Assembly (NCBI GenBank): GCA_009602735.1
Contig: WELA01009360.1
Location: 690,278-754,277, forward strand
Source of the DNA: Mesotaenium endlicherianum
Taxonomy: Eukaryota > Streptophyta > Zygnematophyceae > Zygnematales > Mesotaeniaceae
Direction: 5' to 3'
DNA: 64,000 nucleotides
The notes under the pieces are model-generated. The model did no database searches. It saw only the letters and a program-made list of their open reading frames with translations, and was not told the DNA's origin. Positions 21,840 through 33,059 of this stretch are shown here, in pieces (the stretch's first letter is position 1; each line of letters starts with the position of its first letter). A program made the translations under genes and the position numbers.

Positions 21840-24800
21840 CTATGACAAACGCCGCGCTGACCCTCGGGGAAGACGCATTCAGCTGCGACGCCCTCAGCGA
21901 GGCGCTAGCTGCATCCGAGGAAAAGAACGCGCAAGTACGCGCCCTCTTTGCCGCCGACAGCTATGACGCCTACGGGGCGCTGTACGCACACGCACCCCCG
22001 GCCGACGTTGTGACGCTGCCACCTGGCGATGGCGCAACACGTGCGCGCACGTCCAGCGCTAACATTTGGCAACCTCAGTGCTGGCCACGTGGCGTAGCAG
22101 CAGCGCTGCAGCCACGCGCCCGTCCGTACGACGACGGAGCGCCTACAACGGGAGCTGCAGATGCCGACATCGACGCCCCTGCAGACCCAATGTGCCCCGC
22201 ACTGACACCTGTCAGCAGCAACAGAGCAAACGGTAGCGCAGCCCCTGCGCGCACGCCCAGCACCGACACCTGGCAGCCCCAATGCTTGCCTCACGGCGCA
22301 GCAGCCGCGCTGCAACCAGGCGCACGTCCGCATGACGACAAAGCGCAACGGGAGGTACAGGCGTCGACAGCGACGCGTCTGCAGTCCTAGCCCACCCCGC
22401 GCTGAAACTTGTCAGCAGGGATAGGGTACGTGCCAACACACTGACAGATGGCAGGTCCAAGGCCTGCGCAGCTATGTCAGTTAACGATGGAGGCGGGCTC
22501 ACCAACGAGTCCACGGAGCACGCACCACGCGCACATCCGCACGACAATGGGGCGCACCCGACGGAGGCCGCAGGCACCAGCATTGACGCCCCTGCAGGCC
22601 CGGCTCGCCTCACACTGACACCTGTCAGCACTGATCCGGCAAGCTCCGACGCACTGACAGATGGCAAGCCTGAGGCTTGCGCAGCTCTGCCAGCCTGCGC
22701 TGCGCACGGCCCCGCTATCGGGTTGACACAGCCGCCACGCGCGCGTCTGCACGACAACGGAGCGCCTACGACGGAGGCCGCAGGCACCAACATCAACGCC
22801 CCTGCAGGTCCGGCTCGTCCCGCGCTGACACCTGTCAGCAGCGACACGGCAAGTCTCGACTGACTGACAGGTGGCAAGCCCCAGGCCTGCGCAGTCCTGG
22901 CAGCCGACGCTGCGATCGGGCCCATCGACGGGTCCACGCAACGGTCAGCGCAGCCCGCGCAGACGTCGACACACGCGCCCTTTGCGTGCGCTGCCCTGCT
23001 GGCCCCAGCAGATCAGCACAGCGCCTATGCAGCGACAGGTGGCGCCCCGGCACAAGACCGCCAGCCGGCCACTTCCGCTACAGTGTCAGCAGCCGTGCGA
23101 ATAACGGCCGCGCGGACGTGCGCAACGCTGCGCACGAGCACACAGCAACGGGACAAACGCCCGCTGCTGGCTGCTCCTAACAGCAGGTCACAACAGCCGC
23201 CGCCACGTGTCACACACACGCTGGTTGGGGTGCCGACTTACGGCGGCAGCATGGGCAGGCGCACCCGCCAACACGGGCCAGCGCCACGGACTATGTTGCG
23301 CACGATCGGAAGCAACGCAGGCGGCACAGCTCCAGCAGCAGCTGCGCATGCCAGCTGCGCACACGCGCTGCCACATGGCACGCGCACGCAGCCCGACACA
23401 ACGAGGTGCGCCCGGGCGATCGCGGCCGGCATAGCCGCATGGGGAAAGGCATCCTGGACTGCGCTGCGCAACCAGATCGCAGTCTGGAGCCTCAATGATG
23501 CATCCAGATGGCGCACAGCCAGGGCTTAAACCCTGGCTGCGCACAAAGCCCTAGCGCAAGCACAAGTTGCGCTGCCGGGGTCACGACGAACGCACGCGCC
23601 AAAGGGGGGGCACCACGAGGTTCAGTCAAGACGGCAGCGCCCCTCGCCCTCGACGGACTAGCATCACGGCCAGTCTGCGTCAGGGGCAACGTGGAGGCGC
23701 CACTTGGCGGCACGACAGTAGCGCAAAACGTTGCGCACAGCAGCGCAGTGCGCATCTGCGCAGGCACTAAAAATAGGGCATCTGCGCGACCAGCGCGGCC
23801 AGAGGATTGCAACAAAGGCCCCGCAATCGTGGCCGGCGCAAGCCGGCACCCTTGGGACAGCGTAGCGCCACCTGGCAGCAGCGCAGCTCCATCTGGCGCA
23901 CGCACAGCAGACGCAGCGCCCGTTAGCGCAAGCGACACATGTCCGGCAGGAGCTGCGCACAGCAGCGGCGTGCTCACATCGACACATGGCACGCACACAC
24001 GGCCCGGCACAGCCGGATGCGCACAAGCGGGCGCAGCCGGCATTCTTGCGTCAACAGTGGCACCCCAGATTGCGCTGCGCAGTTCAATTGCCGTTCGCAT
24101 CCCCGACGATAAACCCAGGCCTGCGAACAACCAGGGCTTAAACCCTGGCTGCCCACAAAACCCCAACGCACGCGCGACTTGCAATTTTGGGATCGCAACG
24201 TGCGCACGCGCCAAGGAGGGGGTGCCACGAGCTTCGCCCGAGGCAGCCGCATCCTACGCTCTCGACGGACCGGCGTCACGTCCAAGCGGCGCCAAGAGCA
24301 ACCTAGAGGCGCCACGTGGCAGCCCAGCAGCAGCGCCGCAACCTGCGCACAGCAGCGCCAGGCACATTTGTGCACGTGCTGCTGAGAGCACGTCTGCGCA
24401 AACAGCACAGCCAAAGGAGCGCGTCAACAGCTCCGCTCCAACATGCGCCGCTGGTCAGCACCCCTGCAGCTGCGCCAGCGCCCGCAGCAATTGTGCACAC
24501 GTCAACACGTGTCATGCGCACACGCCCCGGCACCGCCGAATGCGACCCAACGGTCGCGACTGGCATTCCCACGCAAGAAGGGGCATCCCCGACTGCGCTA
24601 TGCTGCCCAATTGCCGGCCGGAGCTCCGAGAAGGCGCTCACGGTTGCGCACAACCAGGGCATAAATCCTGGCTGCGCACAAAGCCCTACCGCACACGCAA
24701 TTTGCGCTGCTGGGGTTCCGGCTAGCGCACGCATCAGGGGGGGGGCGCCACAAGCTTTCCAAGGAGCAGCCGGGATCGACGCCGACGCCAGACTGACGAC

Positions 24801-25550
24801 GCGTCCTCGCGGCCCCTAAAGCAGCCAGGGCGCGCCACATGGCAGCTTCCCAGCAGCCAAGCCCGCGCCAGCAGCTGCAGCCGTTTCTGCAGTTGAGCCA
24901 GCGACGGCCGCTGCGTTATTAGCTGCTGCGCACACGCCTGCGCCAGCAGCGCATGCGCCTGCGCTATCGGCACACACGCCAGTGCCGGCAGCCACGCCAG
25001 CAGCTGCTATGCACGCGCCAGCAGCTGCGCCGGCACCAGCAGCTGCGCCAACGTCCGTGGCACCTAGGCTGGCAGCTGCGCCGGCATCTGCAGTGGCGCC
25101 AGCAGCGGCGCAAGCATTGGCGGTTCCACTGGCAAGCGGGACACCTGCACCAAAGGCGGCGTCAGCCTTCGCTACGGTGTCGGCGGCTGCACCAGCACAC
25201 ACGGCTGTGCCAACAGCAGTTGCTCTCGCGCCAATAGCTGCGTCAGCCGAGGCGTTTGGCGTCTCGCCAGCGCACGCAGCTGCGCCAATGCCAGCTGCGC
25301 CAGCTTCTGCAGCTGCGCCAGCGGCCACTATGCCTACGCCGGCAGCTGCGCCAGCCATCGCAGCTGCACCAGCCTTCGTGGTGGCCTGCTGCGCCCACAC
25401 ATTGCCACTTGGCGGCCGTACGACAGCCGGCAGCGCACGCAGCGAGCGCACGCTAGTAGCAGTCGCCGGGCAACAAGCGGTAGCGCAGAAGCGCGCTGGG
25501 CCAGACAAGGGACGCCGCATGGAGGAGGCGCCGCGTCTTCCCCGCTCATT
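21840..25550 (+). other. Element E GC-rich, Ala/Pro/Thr-rich repetitive centre
   Basis: Very GC-rich DNA with long open frames on both strands. The plus-strand frames read as Ala/Pro/Thr-rich low complexity (for example 24982 onward, AAPAPAAAPTSVAP). Repeats are visible: a block with GCGCTGACACCTGTCAGCA recurs near 22197, 22609 and 22822, and a block with the near-palindrome CCAGGGCTTAAACCCTGG recurs near 23519, 24131 and 24652. The usual place of pol is taken by this. Whether it was ever a structural spacer in a Gag-type polyprotein is unknown; I assign no function. Confidence 0.6.
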
Positions 25551-25849
25551 TTGCGTGCTGGAGACGCCAGCGGCACCAGCGGCAATCGCGCCCTACGCGC
25601 TAGCCTCGCCAATGACAACGGTGCAGCTCAGCGTCGAGGTCATCACGCTGGCACTGCACCCCATGCCCGCGGTTTCCTTTGCAAAGCTGGAGCTAGGCGT
25701 GTCAATGGAGGCCACGCGACAGGCGGCGCAGCTGCTGCTGCAGTCCCGCAGGGCCGGTCCACGTACAACTCATGGCAGGCTAACGCCCGACGCCGCAGCC
25801 GTAGTGCTCTCTGCACCCGCGCAACATGCGCATGAGCGCAGAATGATAA

Positions 25850-26403
25850 GCAGTCCTAACGCCGCCTTTTTGGATAACATGCAGGGGATCGTGCGCGTCA
25901 ACACTCAGGCCCCGCAGCGCATCATGTTCGACACGCGCGCGCAGCCGGTCCTCATTAGCCTCAGCTACTTCCGACGGCTGGGCCTCTCTTCAAACGACTT
26001 GGAGTATTCGCCAACACGGATCAGCACGGCAGCTGGCACCTCCAAGTTTGTGACTGGGCGCACACGCCTGGCGCTCCGCTTCACCTTCAGACCAGGGACA
26101 GCGGACGAGACGACCATCCATTGGCACGCCCTTGTGACTCGCTCTGAGACCTTTGACGTTCTCTTGGGACAGGAGGTGCTCTTTCCCATCGGCGCCACGG
26201 TTGACAATTGGACCGAGCGCGTCCAGTATCGGCCTGACTGGCGTTCAGGCGGAACCCGCACGGCTTCTTTGCCGCTCAACATCGTGGACCGACGTCCGGC
26301 CATGCCCGCTCTCTATGGCTTCCACGTCGGCTCCCCAAACCCACAACTGGCGCACGTGCCAACTGAGACTGATTTTGTAGCAAGTGCCCAGCGTTTGCAC
26401 TAG
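25850..26403 (+). CDS. Element E protease-like region
   Basis: End of the plus-strand frame that closes at 26403. It carries a retropepsin-like pattern: an active-site-like stretch (IMFDTRAQPVLISLSYF), then a downstream FDVLLGQEVLFPIGATVDNW block. The latter matches the YDVLLGQEFNLIVGLAVDNW block of the protease in element D, tying the two elements together. Fossil; activity is not implied. Confidence 0.72.
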
Positions 26404-26435
26404 GCAGCAACAGCTCATCAGCTGGAGGGTGAGAC

Positions 26436-26446
26436 CTGGGGGGGAG
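26436..26446 (+). promoter_or_regulatory. Polypurine tract before B1, element E
   Basis: A run reading CTGGGGGGGAG lies directly before B1. In an LTR element a polypurine tract marks the start of the 3' repeat, which here would make B1+A2 the 3' repeat. Confidence 0.65.
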
Positions 26447-26584
26447 ATAAAAAAATCCAACGCTTGCCTCCCTTTTCAGCTTTTAAGTCACATGTATTAT
26501 AGACTCTCTTGCAGCAACGCATGCTGACTGGTTTTGTACAACTTATGATATTGATGCGCGCCCGAGCTCTTAGCGCACGACAGC
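26446..26584 (+). repeat. Element E repeat B1
   Basis: 139 bp from GATAAAAAAATCC to CACGACAGC, directly abutting A2. Matches B2 at 27740-27876. Confidence 0.85.
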
Positions 26585-27739
26585 TGTCATGATTTATTGA
26601 GTCAAGGTCGTCGCACGTACCCGTGCTTCAAGCGTGTGAGCGATCAACCTCGGACAAGCATTTGCCTCTTTCTATTTGTGTGATTTAGTCTATTAAGTTG
26701 CTATGCTTGCATGCCTAGGGTATAGATGCCACGTGACAAGTCAACACTTGGCACGTGCACTAGACCTACTTTAGGCATCAGGTACAGGTCACCGCCCGCT
26801 TGGTCCCAAATAGCAGCCCAAGCTACCCGGCACTTAGGAGACAGTGCCTAAGAGGGCCACGTGGCACCACCGAAAGGTGGCGGGCTCCAGCACTTGGCCC
26901 AGGTCCCCGTGTCTGCCCGCCATTAAGCAACAGGAGCCACCATGGGCCACGTGGAGCCACCGGAAGATGGCGGGCTTCACGACTTGGCCGGGGTACACTT
27001 ACCCGTCACTTGGGCCCAGGCACTCCTAAGTGCCCAACATTCAAGGGCACCCAGGGCCACTGACCCACTGCTGCAGCCCGTCGGTTGGCCCATGCGCAGC
27101 CGACCAACATGTGCTCAGCCGCCAGGAACCGTCACAGCATGCAGGAGTATCACGGCTTAGCGGGCAACCGTCCGATTGCACAAACATAAGTGTGCAAGCT
27201 TCTCTTACAAGCTTAGCATATGCTAAAGTGAGCTCGACCTATCACAAGCATTTAGCATAATCTAGCATCTCGCTTTTGATTGGATTAAGTAGTAACTAGC
27301 CTATTGGAGCGCTAGCACAATAGGTATATGTGTATGTATCCAAAGGTAGATCTTAGATGAAGACTACATGCATTGAATCCGCGCCTAACCCGCCGGGTTT
27401 CCAGGACTATAAGTACTAGAGGTGTCCCTAGAGAGACATCTTTTAGATGTCCCATTATGCCACGTGTAAGTAATAGAGATTATCACTAAAGCTTACACTT
27501 TTTATCTCTTGTGTTTTCAAGACCACTTAGTTACTCTCTTGTGAAGAGCAAGCCCTCCTGGCTTCCAGTCATTTGAAGAACTTCACAAGTGGTGAGCAAA
27601 GTCACAGCTTAAACCCTTGCATAGGACTACTCTTGAAGATCATGATGTGCTTCCAGTGATCTTTTGGGCCATACTTCATTAGTTGTATTCCTACCAGTTT
27701 ACAGTTTTGAGGTGCTCACCTGGAGAGTACACACCCCTT
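26585..27739 (+). repeat. Element E repeat A2
   Basis: 1155 bp, same ends as A1 (TGTCATGATTTATTGAG to CACACCCCTT), directly followed by B2. Confidence 0.87.
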
Positions 27740-27876
27740 GATAAAAACATCCAATGCTTGCCTCCCTTTTTAGCTTTTAAGTCACATGTGTTATAGACTC
27801 TCTTGCAGCAACGCCTGCTGACTGGTTTCGTACAGCTTATGACATTGATGCGCGCCCGAGCTCTTAGCGCACGACA
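27740..27876 (+). repeat. Element E repeat B2 (right end)
   Basis: 137 bp from GATAAAAACATCC to GCGCACGACA. Satellite resumes immediately afterwards (ATGGGTTGAGTGATTG). Confidence 0.85.
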
Positions 27877-28320
27877 ATGGGTTGAGTGATTGAATGTGTT
27901 TAAATATATCTCTTGGAGCATTCCTACCCTTTACATCCTCCATCCTTCAAGATGACAACCCTCCATAGCTTAGCCTGTTACTTGCGCATATAGTCATCCA
28001 CTTGCCCCTCGGCTACTCTATACTGACTCTTCTGAGTATCCTTGCCAAAGCATTGTAGATGGAAAGAGTGATCAAATGTGTTTATATATATTTGGTGGAA
28101 ATTTGACACCATTTACACCCCTTATCCATCAACATGACAGCCTTCCTGTTAGTTGCGTTATTTGTCGACGACTTGCCCCTAGGCCAAGCTGTAGCGGCTT
28201 GTCCCTCTTTAAATTGAGTATTCTTGACAAGGGTTTGTAAATAGGGTGAGTGATTGGATGTCTCTATCCAAATATGGTGGAGTATCTGCAACCATTAGAA
28301 CAACCATCCATTAAAACTAG
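27877..28320 (+). repeat. Satellite array, forward orientation
   Basis: About two forward units after element E (GAGTATCCTTGCCAAAGC near 28036, GAGTATTCTTGAC near 28217), of the variant type also seen at 18020-18450. The orientation changes at about 28320. Confidence 0.8.
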
Positions 28321-29727
28321 TGTTAATCAAAGATATTCAAAAGATTGACAAGTCAGTGCAAAGTAGCATAGGAGGAAGTCGTTGACAAAGAGCGCAGCGC
28401 GACTACTCAATTAGCTATGGAAGGTTGTCATTTTCTTGGACGAGGAATGTAAAGGGTGGAAATGTTCCACCAAATATACTTCATCTAATATAATCAGTAG
28501 AACCCATTTACAAGTCTTGGCAAGGATTCTGAAAAAAGTGACAGGTCATTGCAATGAAACCAACGGGGAAGTCGACAAAGAAAGGCACAATTACTGAATA
28601 AGATATGGAGGGTGCCATTTTCATGGGATGAGGGATGTAATGGCTCCAAATGCACCCAATTACCAATATAAAGACTTGGATCCATTAAGCCCATCTCCGT
28701 TCATTTGACAAAAATACTCAAAAGAGTGAAACAAGTGATCCCTTAGAGGGGGAGTTAGGGACAAGTCAACAAGGAGATAACTTGTGCTCTCCTAGCTATG
28801 GAGGGTTGGCCTTATAATAATTAGTGATGTATTGCCACATACACCTCATTATTAATACAAAGACTTATACCATTTAAGCCCATCAAAAAACAGTGGGCAA
28901 GGCTAGCCATTAGAGTGATACATATACTCCAAGTCAAAGCGAGGGGCGATGCGACGAGATTGAGCGCAACTTGCGCTATCCTAGCTATGGAGGGTTGGCC
29001 TTTTGAAGGGTCAGGGATGAGATGGCTCCACACATTCCCCAATACTTATAGAAAGACATGAGACCATTGGCCCCATCTCCAATTACATGGCAAGGATACT
29101 CAAAAGTGTGGTACAAGCAGTCCATTAGAGGGGGAACGAGGGGCGAGTCGGGAGATGGAGCGCAACTTGCACTATCCTAGACATGGAGGGTTGGCCTTTA
29201 GTAGCATTAAGGATGTGATGGTCGTACAGTCCCCATTACCTACACAAAGACATATACCAGATTAACCCATTTATAAACATTTAACAAGGATAGCCAAAAG
29301 AGTAATATATATACTCCAAGGGAGAGCGAGGGGCCAGTCGACGAGATGGAGCGCAACATGCGCTGTCTTAGCCATGGAGGGTTGGCCTTTTGAGGATAAG
29401 TGTTGTGATGGTTGTACACACTCCCCATTACCTATACAAAGACATGGGACCATTGGTCCCCCCTCCACTTCTCTTCCAAGGATACTCAAAAGAGTGGTCC
29501 AAGTCATCCATTAGAGAGGGAGCGAGGGGCAAGTCGGGAGATGGAGCGCAACTTGCACTATCCTAGGCATGGAGGGTGCCATTTTCAAGGGAATAGGATA
29601 TTATGACTTCACATTTTCCCCATTACATATACAAAGACCTGTAGAAGCTTAGCCCATTCATAAACATTTGGCAAGCATAGCCAAAATAGTGATATATATA
29701 TACTCCAAAGGAGAGCGAGGAGCCAGT
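28321..29727 (-). repeat. Satellite array, reverse orientation
   Basis: The same about-190-bp unit read on the minus strand: GGCAAGGATACTCAAAAG, GGGGCGAGTC, GAGATGGAGCGCAACTTGC and GCTATGGAGGGTTGGCC recur in reversed order. It continues with interruptions to 32003 and again after 52750. Confidence 0.87.
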
Positions 29728-30228
29728 TGTAGTGAAACAGATAGATAGAGTACTTAGTCAAATATAATACTTTATCTATTAAAGACAAGGATCTTTGAAC
29801 ACAAGTGGTAGCTTCTTGAAAGAGAGATGACTTCTTGAAAGTTAATATACTTCTGGAATTTGGCACGTACAAGAGTGATTCTGGAATGTCTTTCTATGTT
29901 CTAGCTCTGTTTATATACTTGCTGCATAAGTAATTTCTAGGAAGGTGCATGTTGATGTGTTGGCACCCAACACATCCAAAACTTGCCACCTCTTTCTAGA
30001 ATATTGTACACATGTCCTTTTGACCTAAAAATGGCACATTTGACTTTTGCCACATGGAGTTCTTCTAGGTTTTTCCTTTAACTTCGAAAATGCCTTAGAA
30101 GGTTCAAAGGACATGAACCAAGTCACAAGAGTTTCTATTCACACTTGACTCCTCACAATACTATTCCGAATACATTCAATACTATTAAAATATATGCCAA
30201 CTAATATATTATAACTCAAATCACTACA
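29728..30228 (+). mobile_element. Solo LTR F, copy 2
   Basis: 501 bp from TGTAGTGAAACAG to AATCACTACA, with an exact 5-bp target duplication CCAGT at 29723-29727 and 30229-30233. The ends form a short inverted repeat (TGTAGTGA/TCACTACA). The TG...CA ends, 5-bp duplication and U3/R-like composition favour a solo LTR over a small inverted-repeat transposon. The other copy is 4680-12784. No interior is in the window, so the parent family is unknown. Confidence 0.85.
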
Positions 30229-32003
30229 CCAGTCGACGACAACTCGCACTATCCTGGGCATGGAGGGTTGGCCTTTTGTAGCATTAAAGATGTGATGCTT
30301 ATACATACGCCCCATTACCTGTACAAAGACATGGGACCCTTGGTCCCCCTTCCACTTGGTTTTCCAAGATACTCAAAAGGATAGCAAAAAGAGTGATATA
30401 TATACTCCAAGGGAGAGCGAGGGGCCAGTCGACAAGATGTAGCGCAACTTGATTGTCAAAGCTATGGAGGGTTGGCCTCTTCATAGAGTAGGGATTTGAT
30501 GGTTGTACATACTTTCTATTACGTAAACAAAGACGTGTACCAGCTCTACCCATTTATAGACATTTGGCATGGATAGCCAAGAGAGTGATATATATACCCC
30601 AAGGGAGAGCGAGAGGCTAGTCGACGAGATGGAGCGCAACGTGCGTTATCATAGCCATGGAGGGTTAGCCTTTTGAGGGATTAGTGATGTGATGGTTGTA
30701 CATAGTCTCAATTACCTATACAAAGGCATGGGACCATTGGCCTCCCCTCCAATTATTTTCAAGGATGCCCAAAAGGGTGGTCCAAGTCTTCCATTAGAGA
30801 AGGTGCTAATGGTGAACGCGAGATGGAGCGCAACTTGCACTATCCTAGCTATGGAGGGTGCCATCCTGAAGGGGATTGGGATGCAAAAACTCCACATACT
30901 CCCTTTTGCGTTTAAGAAGAAATGGAACCATTGAGGCCATTGAGAAACAATTGGCAAGGATAGTCGAAAGAGTGATACAAGTCATATGAGGGAGAGCGAG
31001 GACGAGTCAACAAGATGGTTGAGCGAGGGATAGGGATGTAATGTCTCCACATACTCCACAATATGTATACAAAGACCTGTATACTGTTAGCCCATCAAAA
31101 AACATTTGGCAAGGATAGCCAAAGAAGTGTTCCATATACTCGAAAGGAGAGCGAGGGGCAAGTCAACAAGATGGAGCGCAATTTGCACTATCCTAGCTAT
31201 GCAAGGTGCCATTTTGAAGGGATGAAGGATGTAATGGCTCTACACGTTCCCCATTACTTAAACAAAGACATAGTTCCATTGCGGCCATCTCCAATAATAT
31301 GGCAAAGATACGCAAAAGAGTGAAACAAGTGATCCATTAGAGTGCATGCAACGGGCGAGTCGAGGAGATGGAGCGCAACTTGCGGTGTCCCTGCTAAGGA
31401 GGGTGCCATGTGCAAGGGAGGAGGGATGTAATGGCTCAACACACTCCCCATTATTTATTCAAAGACAAGGGACCAGTGAGCCCATGTCCAACTATATGGC
31501 AAGGATACTCAAAAATGTGAAACAAGTGATCCATTAGATTGGATGCGAGGCGCGAGTCGGGAGATGGAGCGAAATTGGTATTGTACTAGCTAAAAAAGGT
31601 GACTTACTGAAGGGATGAGGGATGTAATGGCTCCACATACTTCACAATATATATACAAAGACATGTATAATTTTAGCCCAACACAAAACATTTGGCAATG
31701 ATAGCCAATAGAGTGTTACTTATACTTCAAAGGAGAGCGAAAAGCGAGTCGACGAGATAGAGCGCAACTTGCACTAGCCTAGTTGTGGAAGGTGCCATTT
31801 TCAAGGGATGAGGGCTCCACACGCTCCACACGCTCCCCATTACTTATAAATAGAAATGGCACCAGTGACCCATGTCCAACAATGGCGAGGATACTCAAAA
31901 GAGTGAAACAAGTGATCCATTAGAGTGCATGTGAGGGGCGAGTCGACGAGATGGAGCGCAACTTGCACTGTCTCAGTTGTGGAAGGTGCCATTTTTAAGT
32001 AAT
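30229..32003 (-). repeat. Satellite array, reverse orientation (continued)
   Basis: Reverse-orientation units resume after solo LTR F and run to the left end of element D. Nine or so diverged units are visible from the recurring GGAGCGCAACTTGC and GGATACTCAAAAGAGTG words. Confidence 0.87.
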
Positions 32004-32885
32004 TGTCATTCTTGGTGCCGTCGAGTCTCTCGCGTGTCTGGTCCAGGTGATCTGGGGTGGTGGGTGTTGACAGGCTAGTGGTTAGTCGAGTTAGGGTGGT
32101 AGATGAGGATGACTTAGTTCACAAACGACTGCAGTAAGCACTTGGACCTATGATCCGCTCACGAGGTTCTGCTGTTGAGCAGCTGTGAGGTTCCGCCCGG
32201 ATCCCGCGCATTTTCCTCTACCTTCACACGTGGTCCTGCCGCCCACACGTGTGGAGGTCGACCCACGAGTCCCCTCGCTCGTTGGGTCGGCGCTGGTACC
32301 AAGTGGGAGCTGTAGTTACCTGTGGCCTAGTCATCATGTACGATAGGCAGCCCCGCTGGGTATGCCCACGGGGTTGTTAGGGGTTAGGGAGAGTATGGGC
32401 GTGCACATGGGGTTAGGGTGTCGTCTTGTTGTACTACGCCGTCCTTTTTGATTTAGTTCTTTTTATGTATTAGTTATAGCGTTTATGGTTTTGTTGGTGT
32501 GACGCGATCACGCGTCACCCGAGTAGGTAGCGATTACGATTGAGTTTCACTTTCGGCACTGGACTAGAGGTTTGTGGGTGTGCTATTTAGGCCGCGAGCT
32601 AACACTCATAGAGTGTTCGCATTTGTACGTCGCTTGCTGCTTCTATACCATATTTTCTCACTTACTCTTGTCTATGCATATCCCTTGCTGTTGTACTTGT
32701 TCGTTACCTCACACATTGTAGTAAGGTACTTCATTGTCTATATATGCTACGAAATCTTCTAGCCTAGAGTCTCGTGGAGTTGAAGCCCGCCATAACATTG
32801 CTAGCCTAGTCAATAGATACTTCCTCTTACTCGCTCATCTACACCCAGTAGTCCTAGCTCGCCCGCCCACATTCCTAGCCTCTCA
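32004..32885 (+). repeat. Element D repeat A1
   Basis: 882 bp from TGTCATTCTTGGTGCCG to CTAGCCTCTCA, matching A2 at 51616-52496 almost throughout. No TGG primer-site start follows it. Confidence 0.88.
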
Positions 32886-33059
32886 CATTCAAATGCTAAC
32901 CTTTATGCGTCTCGTAGGGTTAGACATTATGCGCAGGCTGACGGCTCGTTGTCCCACCTACTTTCAGTGATGTCTGAGGTAGTAGTTATTTTCTCGTACC
33001 GTTCAGATTAGCATAGGTTATCTTAGACCCCTTGTTCCACTTGAAGTAAGGTTGCCGCG

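Larger units (their letters stand above)
19449..27876 (+). mobile_element. Element E: gag-protease element with split direct repeats
   Basis: 8428-bp element in the satellite. Layout: A1 (19449-20595), interior, B1 (26446-26584), A2 (26585-27739), B2 (27740-27876). A1 and A2 match each other, and B1 and B2 match each other. The outer ends are TGTCATG and ACGACA, and the B1/A2 joint reads ACGACAGCTGTCATG. The interior encodes Gag with zinc knuckles and an aspartic protease; no reverse transcriptase, RNase H or integrase was found. The flanks compared with other satellite units show a clean joint and no 4-6 bp duplication. Probably non-autonomous and related to element D. A1 and A2 differ by several percent by eye. 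Broken. Confidence 0.82.

Noticed and set aside
21842-25550. Ala-rich frames (for example 23508-24725 and its antisense frames) as host genes
   Set aside because: High GC makes frames open on both strands; the region lies inside element E and is built of internal repeats.
29728-30228. Small inverted-repeat DNA transposon (MITE)
   Set aside because: The inverted ends are only 8 bp; TG...CA ends and a 5-bp duplication fit a solo LTR better.
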